From positions 1 through 64,000 of the forward strand of contig NZ_JBKBQG010000002.1 of NCBI RefSeq assembly GCF_046292825.1: a DNA stretch of 64,000 nucleotides, in the 5' to 3' direction. This document shows positions 53,196-63,069 of this stretch, piece after piece. This stretch comes from Salinarimonas sp046292825 (GTDB lineage: Bacteria > Pseudomonadota > Alphaproteobacteria > Rhizobiales > Beijerinckiaceae). Position 1 is the stretch's first letter. The number at the start of each line of letters is the position of its first letter. The position numbers and the translations under genes were made by a program. Under the pieces are notes generated by a model. It searched no databases, was not told the DNA's origin, and was given only the letters and a program-made list of their open reading frames with translations.

Positions 53196-53604
53196 CGCCA
53201 TGATCGACACCAACGTCCTCGTCTACGCGGCCTCCCGAGCGGAGGCCGACGCGGAGAAGTCGCGAATCGCGGGTGAGCTGATCGAGCGTCGCCGTGTCGG
53301 CGTTTCGGCTCAGGTCCTGCAGGAGTTCATAGTCACGACCACGCGGAAGTCGGCGCGGAACTGGACGCTGGCCGAGGCCCTCGATTGGCTCGATGCGCTG
53401 GGAACGCTCCCTTGCATCGACGTCGACGCGGCGCTCGTGAGGCACGGCGTCGGCATCGCGACCACGCACCGGATTTCCTACTGGGACGGGGCGATTCTCG
53501 CCGCGGCGCATGCGCTCGGCGCGCCCGTCCTCTACACCGAAGACCTGAACCACGGGCAGCGCTACGGCGCGGTCCAAGCCATCAACCCATTTCGCCCGAA
53601 CTGA
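53185..53604 (+). CDS. vapC: VapC-type PIN-domain toxin inserted in the suc operon
   Basis: The 139-residue PIN domain is a metal-dependent RNase. Acidic residues are in place: Asp8 in MIDTNVLVYAAS, Glu47 in VLQEF, Asp101 in SYWDGAILAAA, and the late Asp in YTEDLNHGQ. VapC toxins cleave tRNA or rRNA and are held by VapB. The ATG at 53185 has GAGGG nine bases before it; an ATG at 53176 is an alternative. The active site is complete, so the toxin is probably functional. Its stop is 23 bp before the TTG start of sucD. Confidence 0.86.
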   Translation: MIVDAMIDTNVLVYAASRAEADAEKSRIAGELIERRRVGVSAQVLQEFIVTTTRKSARNWTLAEALDWLDALGTLPCIDVDAALVRHGVGIATTHRISYWDGAILAAAHALGAPVLYTEDLNHGQRYGAVQAINPFRPN

Positions 53605-53627
53605 GGCTGCCCGGCCCGGAGGCTCAC

Positions 53628-54521
<894 letters not shown>

Positions 54522-54536
54522 GCCCCCTCCGCTGAC

Positions 54537-54565
54537 GAGCGGCCGCGCTTTCCGTGCGGCCGCTC
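54537..54565. other. 10-bp perfect hairpin between sucD and sucA
   Basis: GAGCGGCCGC (54537-54546) pairs with GCGGCCGCTC (54556-54565) around a nine-base loop. No T run follows, so it is more likely an mRNA processing or stability structure inside the operon than a terminator. Confidence 0.65.
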
Positions 54566-54683
54566 GCGACACGCCCGCGCCGACGACGGGGGGAGGCGGC
54601 GCAGGTCCCAAGGGTTCACTCGAACCCCAACCCGTCACATGAGGCGCTTTCCGACACGCGCCGCAGACCGGACGAACGACGCC

Positions 54684-57650
54684 ATGGCACGCCAAGACGC
54701 CAATCAGGGTTTCCTCGCCACCTCCTTCCTCTCGGGCACCAACGCCGCCTATATCGAGGACCTCCACGCGCGCTACACGAAGGACCCGCACTCGGTCGAC
54801 GCCGAGTGGCAGGCCTTCTTCGGCGCGTTGAAGGAGGAGAGCGCGACGGTCGCCAAGAACGCCGAGGGCGCCTCCTGGAAGCGGCCGAACTGGCCGATCC
54901 CGATGAACGGCGAACTCGTCTCCGCGCTCGACGGCAATTGGGCGCAGCTCGAGAAGGGGCTCGGCGAGAAGATCCAGAAGAAGGCGCAAGGCAAGGGCGT
55001 CGAGATCAGCCAGGCCGAGGTCCAGCAGGCGACGCGCGACAGCTTGCGCGCCCTGATGATGATCCGCGCCTATCGCATGCGCGGCCATCTGCACGCCGAT
55101 CTCGACCCGCTCGGCTTCGAGAAGCGCGTCTCGGACGAGGAACTCTCCCCCTCCCATTACGGCTTCTCGCCCGAGGACTACGACCGCAAGATCTTCCTCG
55201 ACCACGTGCTCGGGCTCGAATTCGGGACGGTCCGCGAGATCCTCTCGATCCTCGAGCGCACCTATTGCCACACGCTCGGCGTCGAGTTCATGCACATCTC
55301 GGACCCCGCCGAGAAGGCCTGGATCCAGGAGCGCATCGAGGGGCCGGACAAGGAGATCGCCTTCACCCGCGAGGGCAAGCGCGCGATCCTCAACAAGCTC
55401 GTCGAGGCGGAGGGCTTCGAGAAGTTCCTCGACCTGAAATACACCGGCACGAAGCGCTTCGGCCTCGACGGCGGCGAGGCCTTGATCCCGGCTCTCGAGC
55501 AGATCATCAAGCGCGGCGGCAATCTCGGCGTGAAGGAGATCGTGCTCGGCATGGCCCATCGCGGCCGCCTCAACGTGCTCACCCAGGTGATGGGCAAGCC
55601 GCACCGGGCGCTGTTCCACGAGTTCAAGGGCGGCTCCTTCGCCCCCGACGAGGTCGAGGGCTCGGGCGACGTGAAGTACCACCTCGGCGCGTCCTCCGAC
55701 CGGGAGTTCGACGGCAACAAGGTGCATCTGTCGCTGACCGCCAACCCGTCGCATCTCGAGATCGTCGATCCGGTGGTGCTCGGCAAGGTGCGCGCCAAGC
55801 AGGACCAGCACGGCTGCGAGCCCGACCAGCGCACGGCCGTGATGCCGCTCCTGATCCACGGCGACGCCGCCTTCGCCGGCCAGGGCGTGGTCGCGGAATG
55901 CCTCGGCCTGTCGGGCCTCAAGGGGCACCGCACCGGCGGCTCGATCCACTTCATCATCAACAACCAGATCGGCTTCACCACGAACCCGCGCTATTCGCGC
56001 TCCTCGCCCTATCCGTCGGACGTGGCGAAGATGGTCGAGGCGCCGATCTTCCACGTCAACGGCGACGATCCGGAGGCGGTGGTGTTCGCGGCCAAGGTCG
56101 CGACCGAGTACCGGCAGCGCTTCCAGAAGCCGGTCGTCATCGACATGTTCTGCTATCGCCGCTTCGGCCACAACGAGGGCGACGAGCCGTCCTTCACCCA
56201 GCCGCGGATGTACAAGATCATCCGCAGCCATCCCACGACGCTCGAGCTCTATTCCAAGAAGCTCGTGGCGGAGGGCGCCGTCACCGAGGCCGAGATCGAG
56301 GAGATGCGCCAGGCCTGGCGCGCGCGCCTCGATACCGAGTTCGATTCCGCTCAAGGCTTCAAGCCCAACAAGGCCGATTGGCTCGACGGACGCTGGGCCG
56401 GCCTCAAGGCGGTCAAGGAGGACACCGACGATCCCCGCCGCGGCGCCACCGGCATCGCGATGGAGACCCTGCGCGAGATCGGCGAGAGGATCACGTCGGT
56501 TCCCGAGGGCTTCAACCTCCACCGCACCATCCGCCGCTTCCTCGACAACCGCGCCAAGGCGATCGAGACCGGCGAGGGGATCGACTGGGCGACCGGCGAG
56601 GCGCTCGCCTTCGGCTCGCTCCTGCTCGAGGGCCATCGCGTGCGCCTCTCCGGCCAGGATTGCGAGCGCGGCACCTTCTCGCAGCGCCATTCGGTCCTCA
56701 ACGACCAGGAGACGGAGGAGCGCTTCACGCCGCTCAACCACATCCGCGAGACCCAGGGCCATTACGAGGTCATCAACTCGATGCTCTCGGAGGAGGCGGT
56801 GCTCGGCTTCGAGTACGGCTACTCGCTCGCCGAGCCGAACGCGCTGACGCTCTGGGAGGCGCAGTTCGGCGATTTCGCCAACGGCGCGCAGGTCGTCTTC
56901 GATCAGTTCGTCTCGTCGGGCGAGCGCAAGTGGCTGCGCATGTCCGGCCTCGTCTGCCTCCTGCCGCACGGCTACGAGGGCCAGGGGCCGGAGCATTCCT
57001 CCGCCCGCCTCGAGCGCTTCCTGCAGATGTGCGCCGAGGACAACATGCAGGTGGCGAACTGCTCGACGCCGGCGAACTATTTCCACATCCTGCGCCGGCA
57101 GCTCAAGCGCGAGTTCCGCAAGCCGCTCATCCTGATGACGCCGAAGAGCCTCTTGCGCCACAAGCGCTGCGTCTCGCGGCTCGACGAGATGGGCCCGGAT
57201 TCGGCCTTCCACCGCATCCTGCACGACGACGCCCAGTCGGCGCCCGCGACGAGCGCGATCCAGCTCGTGCGCGACGAAAAGATCCGTCGCGTCGTGCTGT
57301 GCTCGGGCAAGGTCTATTTCGACCTGTTCGAGGAGCGCGAGAAGCGCGGCGTCAATGACGTCTACCTGATGCGCGTCGAGCAGCTCTACCCGTTCCCCTT
57401 GAAGTCGCTGCAGCAGGAATTGTCGCGCTTCAAGAACGCGGACGTGGTCTGGTGCCAGGAGGAGCCCAAGAACATGGGCTCCTGGACCTTCGTCGAGCCC
57501 TATCTCGAATGGGTCCTGCGCCATGCCGGCTCGAAGGTGTCGCGTCCGCGCTACGCGGGCCGGCCCGCCTCGGCCGCGACCGCGACCGGCCTGATGTCGA
57601 AGCATCTCGCCCAGCTGCAGGCCTATATGGACGAAGTCTACGGCGGCTGA
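54684..57650 (+). CDS. sucA: 2-oxoglutarate dehydrogenase E1 component
   Basis: SucA decarboxylates 2-oxoglutarate with thiamine diphosphate and passes the succinyl group to SucB. The 988-residue protein has the N-terminal FLSGTNAAYIEDLHARY segment, GMAHRGRLNVL near residue 289, the TPP region GDAAFAGQG near 392 with NNQIGFTT near 425, and a transketolase-like C-terminal half (GYEGQGPEHSS). The ATG at 54684 gives MARQDANQGF; the ATG at 54639 would add an atypical 15-residue extension. It is in the order mdh-sucCD-sucAB-lpd. Confidence 0.97.
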   Translation: MARQDANQGFLATSFLSGTNAAYIEDLHARYTKDPHSVDAEWQAFFGALKEESATVAKNAEGASWKRPNWPIPMNGELVSALDGNWAQLEKGLGEKIQKKAQGKGVEISQAEVQQATRDSLRALMMIRAYRMRGHLHADLDPLGFEKRVSDEELSPSHYGFSPEDYDRKIFLDHVLGLEFGTVREILSILERTYCHTLGVEFMHISDPAEKAWIQERIEGPDKEIAFTREGKRAILNKLVEAEGFEKFLDLKYTGTKRFGLDGGEALIPALEQIIKRGGNLGVKEIVLGMAHRGRLNVLTQVMGKPHRALFHEFKGGSFAPDEVEGSGDVKYHLGASSDREFDGNKVHLSLTANPSHLEIVDPVVLGKVRAKQDQHGCEPDQRTAVMPLLIHGDAAFAGQGVVAECLGLSGLKGHRTGGSIHFIINNQIGFTTNPRYSRSSPYPSDVAKMVEAPIFHVNGDDPEAVVFAAKVATEYRQRFQKPVVIDMFCYRRFGHNEGDEPSFTQPRMYKIIRSHPTTLELYSKKLVAEGAVTEAEIEEMRQAWRARLDTEFDSAQGFKPNKADWLDGRWAGLKAVKEDTDDPRRGATGIAMETLREIGERITSVPEGFNLHRTIRRFLDNRAKAIETGEGIDWATGEALAFGSLLLEGHRVRLSGQDCERGTFSQRHSVLNDQETEERFTPLNHIRETQGHYEVINSMLSEEAVLGFEYGYSLAEPNALTLWEAQFGDFANGAQVVFDQFVSSGERKWLRMSGLVCLLPHGYEGQGPEHSSARLERFLQMCAEDNMQVANCSTPANYFHILRRQLKREFRKPLILMTPKSLLRHKRCVSRLDEMGPDSAFHRILHDDAQSAPATSAIQLVRDEKIRRVVLCSGKVYFDLFEEREKRGVNDVYLMRVEQLYPFPLKSLQQELSRFKNADVVWCQEEPKNMGSWTFVEPYLEWVLRHAGSKVSRPRYAGRPASAATATGLMSKHLAQLQAYMDEVYGG

Positions 57651-57748
57651 CGCCGCACATCTCGGCCCGCCGCCTCGCGCCAGGGGCGGCGGGCGCTCTC
57701 CCACCCGACGGCGCGGGTCCCCGCGCTCTCCAAGCGACGATAGAGACG

Positions 57749-59002
57749 ATGGCCACAGAGATCCGCGTTCCCACCTTGGGCGAATCCGTGAGCGAGGCGA
57801 CCATCGCCCGCTGGTTCAAGAAGCCGGGCGAGGCCGTGAAGGCCGACGAGCCGCTCGTCGAACTCGAGACCGACAAGGTCACGCTCGAGGTGAACGCGCC
57901 GGCCTCCGGCGTGCTCGCCGAGATCGTCGCCGAGGAGGGCGCGACGGTCGAGCCGAACGCGCTGCTCGGCTCGATCGGCGAGGGCGCGGGCAGCGCCGCC
58001 GCGCCGGCCAAGGCCGCCGAGAAACCCGCCGAGAAGGCTCCCGAGAAGGCGGCTGCGCCCGCCGCCTCCTCCCAGGGCTACGGCAACGTCGCCAAGTCCG
58101 GCCTCGAGAGCGCCGATCACGGCCCGGCCGTCGGCCGCCTCGCGCGCGAGACGGGGATCGACCCCGCCGGCGTGTCGGGCTCCGGCAAGGACGGGCGCGT
58201 GACGAAGGGCGACATGCTCGCGGCCATCGCGACCGGCGGCGCCTCCGCGCCCGCCCCGAGCGCCCCCGTCGCCGCCCGCGCCCCCTCCGGCGAGGCGGAC
58301 GCGTCGCGCGAGGAGCGCGTGCGGATGACGAAGCTGCGCCAGACGATCGCGCGCCGCCTCAAGGACGCGCAGAACACGGCTGCCATGCTGACGACGTTCA
58401 ACGACGTCGACATGACGGCCGTGATGGAGATGCGCAAGACCTACAAGGACGTCTTCGAGAAGAAGCACGGCGTCAAGCTCGGCTTCATGGGCTTCTTCAC
58501 CAAGGCCTGCGTGCAGGCGCTGAAGGAGCTGCCGGCGGTCAACGCCGAGATCGACGGCCAGGACATCGTCTACAAGAACTACTACCACGTCGGCATCGCG
58601 GTCGGCACCGACAAGGGCCTCGTCGTGCCGGTGGTGCGCGACGCCGACCAGATGTCGATCGCGCAGATCGAGAAGAAGATCGGCGAATTCGGCAAGAAGG
58701 CCCGCGACGGCAAGCTCTCGATCGAGGAGATGCAGGGCGGCACCTTCACGATCACCAACGGCGGCATCTACGGGTCGCTGATGTCCACGCCGATCCTGAA
58801 CGCGCCGCAATCGGGCATCCTCGGCATGCACCGCATCGAGGAGCGCCCGGTCGTGGTCAAGGGCCAGGTCGTGGTGCGCCCGATGATGTATCTCGCGCTC
58901 TCCTACGACCACCGCATCGTCGACGGCAAGGAGGCGGTGACGTTCCTCGTGCGCGTGAAGGAGGCGCTGGAGGATCCGGCGCGGCTCGTGCTCGATCTGT
59001 GA
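57749..59002 (+). CDS. sucB: dihydrolipoyl succinyltransferase (2-oxoglutarate dehydrogenase E2)
   Basis: SucB carries the lipoyl arm and transfers succinyl to CoA. The 417-residue protein has one lipoyl domain with Lys43 in ELETDKVTLEV, an Ala/Pro/Glu/Lys-rich hinge (about 85-112), and a peripheral subunit-binding domain (about 125-160, GPAVGRLARETGID). The catalytic domain ends with YDHRIVDGKEA, containing the active His. The ATG at 57749 follows a GAGACG site. The next genes are the DUF4160/DUF2442 pair, not lpd. Confidence 0.97.
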   Translation: MATEIRVPTLGESVSEATIARWFKKPGEAVKADEPLVELETDKVTLEVNAPASGVLAEIVAEEGATVEPNALLGSIGEGAGSAAAPAKAAEKPAEKAPEKAAAPAASSQGYGNVAKSGLESADHGPAVGRLARETGIDPAGVSGSGKDGRVTKGDMLAAIATGGASAPAPSAPVAARAPSGEADASREERVRMTKLRQTIARRLKDAQNTAAMLTTFNDVDMTAVMEMRKTYKDVFEKKHGVKLGFMGFFTKACVQALKELPAVNAEIDGQDIVYKNYYHVGIAVGTDKGLVVPVVRDADQMSIAQIEKKIGEFGKKARDGKLSIEEMQGGTFTITNGGIYGSLMSTPILNAPQSGILGMHRIEERPVVVKGQVVVRPMMYLALSYDHRIVDGKEAVTFLVRVKEALEDPARLVLDL

Positions 59003-59015
59003 GCGGGGCCGGGGG

Positions 59016-59267
59016 ATGCCCACCGTCGCGATCGTGGAGTGCGTGAGGATCGTCTTCTACGCGGACGAGCATCCCCCTCCGCATTTCCATGCGTATGTCG
59101 CCGAGCACGAAGCGACGATCGAGATCGAGACGCTCGCGCTCGTCGAGGGGTCGTTGCCGCGAGGCAAGCTGAAGGTGGTTCAAGCATGGGCCGAGCCGAG
59201 GCGTGAGAAACTCTTCGCGACTTGGTACACTGCGCGAAAGAACCGCAAGCTCGGGAGACTCGAATGA
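59016..59267 (+). CDS. DUF4160 protein, likely toxin-antitoxin-like partner
   Basis: This 83-residue protein matches the DUF4160 pattern: IVFYADEHPPPHFHAYVAEH, a central ATIEIETL and LPRGKLKVVQAW. The family typically comes as a two-gene set with DUF2442, suspected to be a toxin-antitoxin module, but its activity is not established. The ATG at 59016 lies 13 bp after sucB. The stop overlaps the DUF2442 ATG by four bases. Confidence 0.85.
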   Translation: MPTVAIVECVRIVFYADEHPPPHFHAYVAEHEATIEIETLALVEGSLPRGKLKVVQAWAEPRREKLFATWYTARKNRKLGRLE

Positions 59268-59551
59268 CCGACAATCCCCGCATCAGTGCCGCCGAAGCCG
59301 TGCTGCCCGGCATCCTCAAGCTGCGTTGGACCGACGGATACGAGGGGATCGTCGACCTGAGGCCCATCATCAAGGACGGGGAGATCTTCGACGCGATCCG
59401 CGATCCCGAGCGTTTCTCGCAGGTCCGGATCATCGAATACGGCCACGGGATCTTCTGGCTGGACGACGACGGTTACGAGATCGACTTCCGCTCCGGCCGC
59501 CTTCGCGAGCTCTCCGAACGTCAAGCCGCACTTCTCGACCTTGCCGGCTGA
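59264..59551 (+). CDS. DUF2442 protein, partner of the DUF4160 gene
   Basis: The 95-residue protein has the DUF2442 pattern LKLRWTDGYEGIVDLRPII, an acidic DAIRDPERFSQVRI and YGHGIFWLDDDGYEIDF. The ATG at 59264 overlaps the DUF4160 stop, with GGGAG upstream. In such pairs this gene would be the antitoxin candidate. The C-terminus (RSGRLRELSERQAALLDLAG) is helical. A further 91 bp precede lpd. Confidence 0.85.
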   Translation: MTDNPRISAAEAVLPGILKLRWTDGYEGIVDLRPIIKDGEIFDAIRDPERFSQVRIIEYGHGIFWLDDDGYEIDFRSGRLRELSERQAALLDLAG

Positions 59552-59642
59552 GCCGGATCGAACGATCGCCTTCCGACCACCATCGCCGCCGCTCGCCGAG
59601 AAGCGGCCGTTGCGGCACAACCGACCAGGGGCTGAAGAGTAG

Positions 59643-61046
59643 ATGTCCACCTACGATCTCGTCATCATCGGAACCGGGCCGGGCGGCTATGTCTGCGCCA
59701 TTCGCGCGGCGCAGCTCGGGCTCAAGACCGCCGTCGTCGAGAAGCGCAAGGCGCATGGCGGCACCTGCCTGAACGTGGGCTGCATCCCCTCGAAGGCGCT
59801 GCTGCACGCCTCGCACCTCTTCGAGGAGGCCGCCCACCATTTCGACGCCTTCGGCATCGAGGTCGGCACGCCCAAGCTCGATCTCGCCAAGATGCGCGCC
59901 TTCAAGGACCAGGCGATCGAGGGCAACACCAAGGGCGTCGAGTTCCTCCTGAAGAAGAACAAGATCGACGCCCATCACGGCACCGGGCGCATCCTCGGCG
60001 CCGGCAAGGTCGAGGTGACTGCGGAGGACGGCTCGAAGAGCGTCCTCGAGACGAAGAGCATCGTCATCGCGACGGGCTCCGAGGTCGCGGGCCTGCCGGG
60101 CATCGAGATCGACGAGAAGCGCATCGTGTCCTCCACGGGCGCGCTCGATCTGGAGGCCGTGCCGGGACATCTGGTGCTGATCGGCGGCGGCGTGATCGGG
60201 CTCGAGCTCGGCTCCGTCTGGCGCCGGCTCGGCGCGAAGGTGACCGTCGTCGAATATCTCGACCGCATCCTCGCGGGCATCGACGCTGACACCGCCAAGC
60301 AGTTCCAGCGCATCCTCGGCAAGCAGGGCATGACCTTCAAGCTCGCCTCGAAGGTCACGAGCGCCAAGGCGTCCGACAAGGGCGTGACGCTGACCGTCGA
60401 GCCCGCCAAGGGCGGCGAGGCGGAGACGCTCGAGGCGGACGTCGTCCTCGTCGCGGTGGGGCGGCGCCCCTATACCGACGGGCTCGGCCTCGAGGAGGCG
60501 GGCGTCGCCAAGGACGAGAAGGGCCGCGTCGTGGTCGACGCGCATTACGCGACGAACGTGCCGGGCATCTACGCGATCGGCGACGTCATCGCCGGCCCGA
60601 TGCTCGCCCACAAGGCCGAGGACGAGGGCGTGGCGCTCGCCGAGCAGCTCGCCGGCAAGGGCGGCCACGTGAATTACGGGGCCATCCCCAACGTCGTCTA
60701 CACCTATCCGGAAGTGGCGGGCGTGGGCGCCACCGAGGAGGATCTCAAGGCGCAGGGCGTCGCCTACAACGTGGGCAAGTTCCCCTTCACCGCGAACGGC
60801 CGCGCCAAGGCGAACCTGATGACGGACGGCTTCGTGAAGATCCTCGCCGATGCGAGCACCGACCGCGTGCTCGGCGCCCATATCGTCGGGCCCGAGGCCG
60901 GCAACCTGATCCACGAGATCGCCATCGCGATGGAGTTCGGCGCCTCCTCGGAGGACGTCGCGCGCACCTGCCACGCCCATCCGACGCTCGCGGAAGCCGT
61001 CAAGGAAGCCGCGCTCGCGGTCGAGAAGCGCGCGCTGCACATGTGA
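59643..61046 (+). CDS. lpd: dihydrolipoyl dehydrogenase (E3)
   Basis: Lpd reoxidises the lipoyl group of 2-oxoglutarate dehydrogenase using FAD and NAD+. The 467-residue flavoprotein has the FAD motif IIGTGPGGYVCAIRA (residues 8-22) and the redox disulfide GGTCLNVGCIPSK (about 39-51). A second Rossmann motif is IGGGVIGLELGS near 180 and the catalytic HAHPTLAEAVKEAAL is near 445. The ATG at 59643 starts MSTYDLVIIG. It closes the TCA operon and a terminator-like hairpin follows. Confidence 0.97.
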   Translation: MSTYDLVIIGTGPGGYVCAIRAAQLGLKTAVVEKRKAHGGTCLNVGCIPSKALLHASHLFEEAAHHFDAFGIEVGTPKLDLAKMRAFKDQAIEGNTKGVEFLLKKNKIDAHHGTGRILGAGKVEVTAEDGSKSVLETKSIVIATGSEVAGLPGIEIDEKRIVSSTGALDLEAVPGHLVLIGGGVIGLELGSVWRRLGAKVTVVEYLDRILAGIDADTAKQFQRILGKQGMTFKLASKVTSAKASDKGVTLTVEPAKGGEAETLEADVVLVAVGRRPYTDGLGLEEAGVAKDEKGRVVVDAHYATNVPGIYAIGDVIAGPMLAHKAEDEGVALAEQLAGKGGHVNYGAIPNVVYTYPEVAGVGATEEDLKAQGVAYNVGKFPFTANGRAKANLMTDGFVKILADASTDRVLGAHIVGPEAGNLIHEIAIAMEFGASSEDVARTCHAHPTLAEAVKEAALAVEKRALHM

Positions 61047-61110
61047 GCGACCTCGCGCTCGCCGGGTGCCGAGGCGCCCGGCGGGCCGCGCCGCGCGGCG
61101 TCCGGCGCGG

Positions 61111-61140
61111 GGCCCCCTGCCCTCTCGGGGGCCGGTTCTT
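61111..61140 (+). terminator. probable terminator of the TCA operon
   Basis: GGCCCCC (61111-61117) pairs with GGGGGCC (61127-61133) around a nine-base loop, followed by GGTTCTT. The T tract is short, so rho-independent termination is likely but not certain. It lies 64 bp after the lpd stop. The remaining gap to 61294 holds an AT-rich patch (ATATGTATTTAAAT near 61218-61230) that probably contains the promoter of the chemoreceptor gene. Confidence 0.55.
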
Positions 61141-61294
61141 CCGATTCTTGAACGATCGTCCCCCGGTCAAAACGATTTGCCGGGTAGATACCCCCGTTTG
61201 CTCTGCATTTGCAGCAATATGTATTTAAATCTCAGGCGTAGATTCCCATCCGATCGCGGTAAATCCCCCGCGCGACCCGCATCGGACGAACGCC

Positions 61295-62971
61295 ATGCCT
61301 GCTCCGACAATCCGCATCCGCCTCTTCACGGCTCTCGTGACCCTGTCCCTCCTGTGCGTCGGCACGATCGCCGCCGGGTGGTGGAGCCTGCGCTCGATGA
61401 CGCAGTCGCTCGAGACGATCTACCATGATCGCGTGGTGCCGCTGAGCGACCTCAAGGCCGTGAGCGATCTCTACGCGGTCTTCGTCGTCGACGCGTCGCA
61501 CAAGCTGCGCGACGGCGCGATGGGGTGGGAGGAGGCGCGGCGCGACATCCTCTCGACCCGCGCCGAGATCGCCCGCCACTGGAACGCCTACGACGCGACC
61601 GCGATGGACGCGCGCGAGCGGGCGATGGCCGACGACGTGCGGCGGCTGATGCGCGTCGCCGACGGCACCATCGACCGGCTCCTCGCGATCATCGACGAAC
61701 GCTCGCTCGAGACCTTGCGCGCCTTCGCGGCCGAGGACCTCTACCCGACCATCGATCCCCTCACCGAGGCGATCGGCGGCCTCGTCGCGCTGCAGCTCGA
61801 CGTCGCTCGCGATGTCGGCGAGACGGCCGAGGCCACCTTCTCCGCGATGCAGGCGATGTTCGTCGGGATCGCGATCGTCGCCGCCATCGCCCTCGCCTTG
61901 AGCGCGCGCACGATCGTCTTCGACGTGACGCGGCCGCTCACGGGCCTCACCCGCGAGATGACGGCGATCGCGGACGGAGATCTCGCGACGACGGTCACCC
62001 ACACGCAGGCCCGCACCGAGATCGGGGGTCTCGCCCGCGCGCTCGCGACCTTCCGCGAGGCGCTCCTCGCCAAGCGCGAGGCCGATGCGGCGGCCGCGAT
62101 CGAGAGCGCGGCGAAGGCGCGCCGGGCGGAGCTCCTCGGGCGGATCACGCAGGACTTCGAAGCGAAGGCCGCCTCCCTCACGAGCGCGCTCGCGAACGCG
62201 GCCACCGAGATGGAGGCGACGGCGCGCAGCATGTCGAGCATCGCCGGCCAGACGAGCGAGCGCTCGTCGAGCGTGGCGAGCGCCGCGGTTCAGGCCGCGA
62301 GCAACGTCCAGACCGTCGCCGCCGCGACGGAGGAGCTCGTTACCTCGATCTCGGAGATCGCCTCCCAGATCACGACCTCCTCGCGGATCGCCGCGAGCGC
62401 CAAGGACGACGCCGAGCGCATGGACGCGACGGTCCGCTCCCTCGCCGAGCGCGCGGAGGAGATCGGCAGCGTCGTGCGGCTCATCGACGAGATCGCCGCG
62501 CAGACGAACCTGCTCGCCCTCAACGCCACGATCGAGGCCGCCCGCGCGGGCGAGGCGGGTCGCGGCTTCGCGGTCGTCGCCGCCGAGGTGAAGAGCCTCG
62601 CCGGCCAGACCAGCAAGGCGACGCAGGAGATCGGCGCTCAGATCGGCCTCGTCCAGGAGGCGACCGGCGCCGTGGTGGGCCTCATCCGCGACATCGGCCG
62701 CACGATCGGCGAGATGTCCGCGATCTCGACCGCCATCGCCGCCGCGATGGAGGAGCAGGGCGCCGCCACCCGCGAGATCGCCCGCAACGTCCAGGAGGCC
62801 GCGCGCGGCACGGAGGAGGTCACCTCCAACATCGAGCGCGTCCAGATCGGCGCCGGCGAGACGGGTGCCGCGGCGAGCCAGGTGCTCGGCGCCGCCCAGG
62901 ATCTCGCCCGCCGCTCCGACGAGCTCGAGCGGCAGGTCGGCGACTTCCTCGCGGGCGTGAAGGCGGCCTGA
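61295..62971 (+). CDS. methyl-accepting chemotaxis protein with four-helix-bundle sensor
   Basis: The 558-residue chemoreceptor has a first membrane helix (about 10-32). A periplasmic four-helix-bundle domain follows (about 35-185, LYAVFVVDASHKLRDGAM), then a second helix (about 186-208, MFVGIAIVAAIALALSA). A HAMP domain (FDVTRPLTGLTREMTAIADG, about 210-262) leads to a long signalling coil with tip QTNLLALNATIEAARAGE near residue 405-425. It should couple to CheA/CheW. The ligand is unknown. It is a stand-alone gene behind an AT-rich upstream patch. Confidence 0.92.
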   Translation: MPAPTIRIRLFTALVTLSLLCVGTIAAGWWSLRSMTQSLETIYHDRVVPLSDLKAVSDLYAVFVVDASHKLRDGAMGWEEARRDILSTRAEIARHWNAYDATAMDARERAMADDVRRLMRVADGTIDRLLAIIDERSLETLRAFAAEDLYPTIDPLTEAIGGLVALQLDVARDVGETAEATFSAMQAMFVGIAIVAAIALALSARTIVFDVTRPLTGLTREMTAIADGDLATTVTHTQARTEIGGLARALATFREALLAKREADAAAAIESAAKARRAELLGRITQDFEAKAASLTSALANAATEMEATARSMSSIAGQTSERSSSVASAAVQAASNVQTVAAATEELVTSISEIASQITTSSRIAASAKDDAERMDATVRSLAERAEEIGSVVRLIDEIAAQTNLLALNATIEAARAGEAGRGFAVVAAEVKSLAGQTSKATQEIGAQIGLVQEATGAVVGLIRDIGRTIGEMSAISTAIAAAMEEQGAATREIARNVQEAARGTEEVTSNIERVQIGAGETGAAASQVLGAAQDLARRSDELERQVGDFLAGVKAA

Positions 62972-63069
62972 CGTCGGGCGGGACGGCGTAGAGCGCCGTC
63001 TCGCCCTCGGATCGACGCGCGCTCCCGAACGCGATATGGTTAGGCTCGGATCGTTCGAAACCATGTCCG

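Noticed and set aside
61140..61294. Flagellar sigma-28 promoter for the chemoreceptor gene
   Set aside because: No TAAA-N15-GCCGATAA-like sequence was found. The AT-rich patch may hold a normal promoter but no clear pair of elements could be set.
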